Part shown: in pieces, positions 6,511 through 8,146 of the stretch
Layout of the letters: the number at the start of each line of letters is the position of its first letter
Numbering within the stretch: position 1 is the stretch's first letter
Origin: Methanobacteriota archaeon
GTDB lineage: Archaea > Thermoplasmatota > Poseidoniia > Poseidoniales > Poseidoniaceae
DNA: 8,146 bases
NCBI GenBank assembly: GCA_009936765.1
Contig: JAACDL010000043.1
Coordinates: 1-8,146, forward strand
Direction: 5' to 3'
The notes under the pieces: model-generated
Told to the model about the DNA's origin: nothing
Databases searched by the model: none
What the model saw: only the letters and a program-made list of their open reading frames with translations
Position numbers and translations under genes: made by a program

Positions 6511-7824
6511 TTATGATTTGAGTGATGATTTGTTCTCTCCACACAAATTCTCAGTTAGTATTGAAAGGTCTTTGTTATTGGATAACGCCCAGTGAATTTT
6601 CGCTAAAAGTGCTTCAGGTGAGGATGTAGAACCATGGCCTAATACTCCAATTTCCTGCTGGCGTCTACCTTTTGAGTATACATTCAAATCTACCGGGCCA
6701 TTAATACATTGATTTCCCACTATAATGGGTATTGTTGCCGATTCAATAAAGCGTGCAAGTTTCACATTTTCAGGAGCATCTCCGTTCGGGTCTTCAATTG
6801 GTAAATGGCCAAGGCCAGTGCCATGAATCAGTATCGCTGAATAATCGGCATTCACCGCGGCTTCAAGCAAGTCTGAATGTAAGTGTGGGCCCGCCATGAA
6901 TTGTGCAATTCTGATATTGGTGTCATACATTGTTGGTTCAGTAATGCCACGACTTTGAGGGCGAGGTGATGCTGAATGCGATAACTCGTTTCGTGAGATT
7001 TTAATTTCCCCAATCCTTTCACCGTTTACCATTTGGAAAGCATTTCTTCTAGTTGAGTGCATCTTCCTAACGCTTACCCCTGGGCTTACAGCACATACTC
7101 CATCCCCTGAACCAGCATGCATTACAGTGACCGCAGCATCGCTTCCTCCCGTGACTTCAGGACCGTTTGCAGCCCAATAAACTGCGGATAACAAATTCTC
7201 TGTTGCATCTGAGGATGCTCTGTCTGATGACCGCTGAGAACCGGTGAAAACAATTCTTCCAGCAGGTCTACCTCCTTCACCTGCAAAAGCAAAGGAAAGG
7301 GCGGCTGCGCTGATGTGCAAGGTATCTGTGCCGTGGGTAATCACAACTCCTACAGATCCGGAGTTGAATGCTGATTGGCATGCTTCAATCATTTTGTTCC
7401 AATGTTGTGGGCGGATATCATCAGACCACATGTTACCTAATTTGACAGCATCAATATTTGCAATTTCAAGAATTTCTGGCACACTTGATAGTAACTCTTC
7501 AGGCTCAAACCTAGCGATTACAGCACCAGTTGCGTAATCCACTTTGGAAGCGATTGTTCCTCCGGTGTGTATAATTGTGACCTTTGGTAATGCGTGATTT
7601 TGCTCTACGCTCTTAGTTTCGACAATTTTGTTCACAGCATCACTAATTTCTTCAATAGATTCCACCATGTCAATTGGATAACTAACATTGTAACCATTTA
7701 CAAGCTTTACAGTGATATGGTCTTGAGCAGCACCTGGTAAGACTACGCCTTCATGTGATGTACTTCCAGCAGGGCCCGCGACTAACATCTTGACCCGCTT
7801 TCCAATCGTGGGCATCTCTACCAT
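6511..7824 (-). CDS. gatD: Glutamyl-tRNA(Gln) amidotransferase subunit D
   Basis: GatD is the glutaminase subunit of the archaeal GatDE complex; it releases ammonia from an amide donor so GatE can convert Glu-tRNA(Gln) to Gln-tRNA(Gln). The 437 residues match the normal family length. An N-terminal small beta-barrel domain (about 5-55: GKRVKML, HEGVVLPG, ITVKLVNGYNV) precedes the L-asparaginase-like domain, which separates GatD from ordinary asparaginases. Catalytic motifs are intact: IHTGGTIAS (85-93) with Thr90, THGTDTLH (163-170) with Thr166 and Asp167, and SVRKMHS (251-257) with Lys254. Later conserved stretches include ILIHGTGLGH (331-340) and the VLGHGST region (394-400). The start at ATG 7824 is the first in frame; an ATG at 7815 would give MPTIGKRV, also reasonable. 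GatE is not in the window. The carboxylase subunit follows after 37 nt and may share its transcript. Confidence 0.94.
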   Translation of the reverse strand: MVEMPTIGKRVKMLVAGPAGSTSHEGVVLPGAAQDHITVKLVNGYNVSYPIDMVESIEEISDAVNKIVETKSVEQNHALPKVTIIHTGGTIASKVDYATGAVIARFEPEELLSSVPEILEIANIDAVKLGNMWSDDIRPQHWNKMIEACQSAFNSGSVGVVITHGTDTLHISAAALSFAFAGEGGRPAGRIVFTGSQRSSDRASSDATENLLSAVYWAANGPEVTGGSDAAVTVMHAGSGDGVCAVSPGVSVRKMHSTRRNAFQMVNGERIGEIKISRNELSHSASPRPQSRGITEPTMYDTNIRIAQFMAGPHLHSDLLEAAVNADYSAILIHGTGLGHLPIEDPNGDAPENVKLARFIESATIPIIVGNQCINGPVDLNVYSKGRRQQEIGVLGHGSTSSPEALLAKIHWALSNNKDLSILTENLCGENKSSLKS

Positions 7825-7859
7825 GAGTTAGCCTAGTCCTAATGTCACTTGAATGTTAG

Positions 7860-7879
7860 TGATTGAGATAAATCAATCA
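7860..7879 (-). promoter_or_regulatory. Palindrome overlapping a TATA-like element upstream of gatD
   Basis: TGATTGA at 7860-7866 and TCAATCA at 7873-7879 form a perfect 7-bp inverted repeat with a 6-nt centre. On the minus strand the centre and flank read GATTTATC, which resembles an archaeal TATA element. If used, transcription would start about 25 nt downstream, near 7845, leaving roughly a 20-nt leader before the gatD ATG at 7824. A repressor or activator bound here could control gatD and the carboxylase gene. Seen: the symmetry and position. Inferred: promoter and operator roles. Confidence 0.33.
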
Positions 7880-7906
7880 GTGCAATCTGAACCTTAGGAG
7901 CCGAAG

Positions 7907-7917
7907 CCATATATTGA
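7907..7917 (-). promoter_or_regulatory. Alternative TATA-like element upstream of gatD
   Basis: The minus strand reads TTCAATATATGG here, an AT-rich TATA-like hexamer about 85-90 nt before the gatD start. Initiation about 25 nt downstream would give a 5' leader of about 60 nt that includes the palindrome at 7860-7879. It competes with the TATA-like core inside that palindrome; sequence alone does not decide between them. Confidence 0.22.
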
Positions 7918-7936
7918 AAGCAACATATTTCTGATT

Positions 7937-7946
7937 AACAAAAGAG
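7937..7946 (-). terminator. Short T-rich tract after the carbonic anhydrase stop
   Basis: Directly after the TGA at 7949-7947, the minus strand reads CTCTTTTGTTAA. Such a T-rich stretch could support archaeal intrinsic termination. There is no hairpin and the run is only four T, so the call is weak. Confidence 0.2.
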
Positions 7947-8146
7947 TCATTGGTTTAACCAATCGACTACACCTGTATCAACATCGTAAATAGCACCTAA
8001 GATTTCAATCTCATCATCTATGAGTTCATTGTTTTGTAATGATTTTACATCATCTCTCAATCTATCTTCTGCATTATCTATCATCCTAGGTTTGAAGTTT
8101 GAAAAGTCCTTGTTAGATAGTTGAGTTAGTTTATGTTGAACAACAC
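7947..8146 (-). CDS. Probable beta-class carbonic anhydrase, C-terminal part (start lies outside the window)
   Basis: The minus strand from the window edge to TGA at 7949-7947 is open for 65 codons. The C-terminus ends in EIEILGAIYDVDTGVVDWLNQ-like sequence; the pattern I-x-G-A-x-Y-D-x-x-T-G-x-V is the typical last strand pair of beta-carbonic anhydrases. Before it lies a charged helical stretch (RMIDNAEDRLRDDVKSLQNN), as expected for the region where the family has a helix following the zinc site. The enzyme interconverts CO2 and bicarbonate. The zinc-binding Cys and His residues are upstream of the window, so class and activity rest on the C-terminal motif alone. The stop is 122 nt before the gatD start on the same strand, so gatD probably has its own promoter. 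Confidence 0.68.
   Translation of the reverse strand, partial: VVQHKLTQLSNKDFSNFKPRMIDNAEDRLRDDVKSLQNNELIDDEIEILGAIYDVDTGVVDWLNQ

Noticed and set aside
6474..6542. N-terminal extension of the carboxylase from GTG at 6542
   Set aside because: It would overlap gatD by 32 bp with a His/Asn-rich sequence absent from the family, and the ATG at 6473 gives a typical N-terminus and length.
6511..7824. gatD as a plain type I/II L-asparaginase
   Set aside because: The extra N-terminal beta-barrel domain and the 437-residue length are characteristic of GatD rather than of free asparaginases, which are about 320-350 residues.
1..8146. Mobile element, CRISPR array, tRNA or rRNA in the window
   Set aside because: No transposase or integrase signature, regularly spaced repeats, cloverleaf-like segment or rRNA-like stretch was recognised; nearly all sequence is accounted for by protein genes.

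Overview
The window reads as an archaeal chromosome fragment, moderately AT-rich and densely packed. The strongest taxonomic marker is a full-length GatD, the asparaginase-like subunit of the GatDE Glu-tRNA(Gln) amidotransferase, which is known only from archaea. A surface protein with an N-terminal signal, many N-glycosylation sequons, cadherin-like modules and a C-terminal membrane anchor, together with an acyl-CoA carboxylase beta subunit and a divergent shikimate dehydrogenase, fits a marine planktonic euryarchaeon such as Marine Group II (Poseidoniales). That placement is inferred from gene content and style, not from a search.

Layout. (1) Positions 1-1453, minus strand: a compact four-gene cluster, in transcription order a three-helix small membrane protein, a two-helix small membrane protein, an NfeD-type OB-fold membrane protein and the start of a flotillin, which is cut by the window edge. 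(2) Positions 1454-1539: a short divergent intergenic region. (3) Positions 1540-4910, plus strand: a shikimate dehydrogenase homologue (aroE) overlapping by 4 bp a large membrane-anchored surface protein. The surface protein carries an alpha/beta-hydrolase-like domain that appears to have lost its nucleophile, followed by about four Ig/cadherin-like modules. (4) Positions 4911-7824, minus strand: gatD followed by a carboxyltransferase subunit of an acyl-CoA carboxylase. The stop codon of the latter directly abuts that of the surface protein gene, so the two transcription units converge with no spacer. (5) Positions 7825-7946: the gatD upstream region, with a 7-bp-arm palindrome. (6) Positions 7947-8146, minus strand: the C-terminal end of a probable beta-class carbonic anhydrase.

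How the genes work together. The NfeD protein and flotillin form a recognised pair in membrane-domain organisation, and the two small membrane proteins are candidate partners because of tight co-directional packing. aroE belongs to aromatic amino acid synthesis, gatD to Gln-tRNA synthesis by transamidation, and the carboxylase and carbonic anhydrase to bicarbonate-dependent carbon metabolism. I see no direct functional link across all units. No RNA genes, mobile elements, CRISPR arrays or long repeats were seen. The points most worth following are the missing nucleophile in the surface protein, the two unassigned small membrane proteins beside NfeD-flotillin, the remodelled shikimate dehydrogenase, and the Leu at the acyl-CoA specificity position of the carboxylase.
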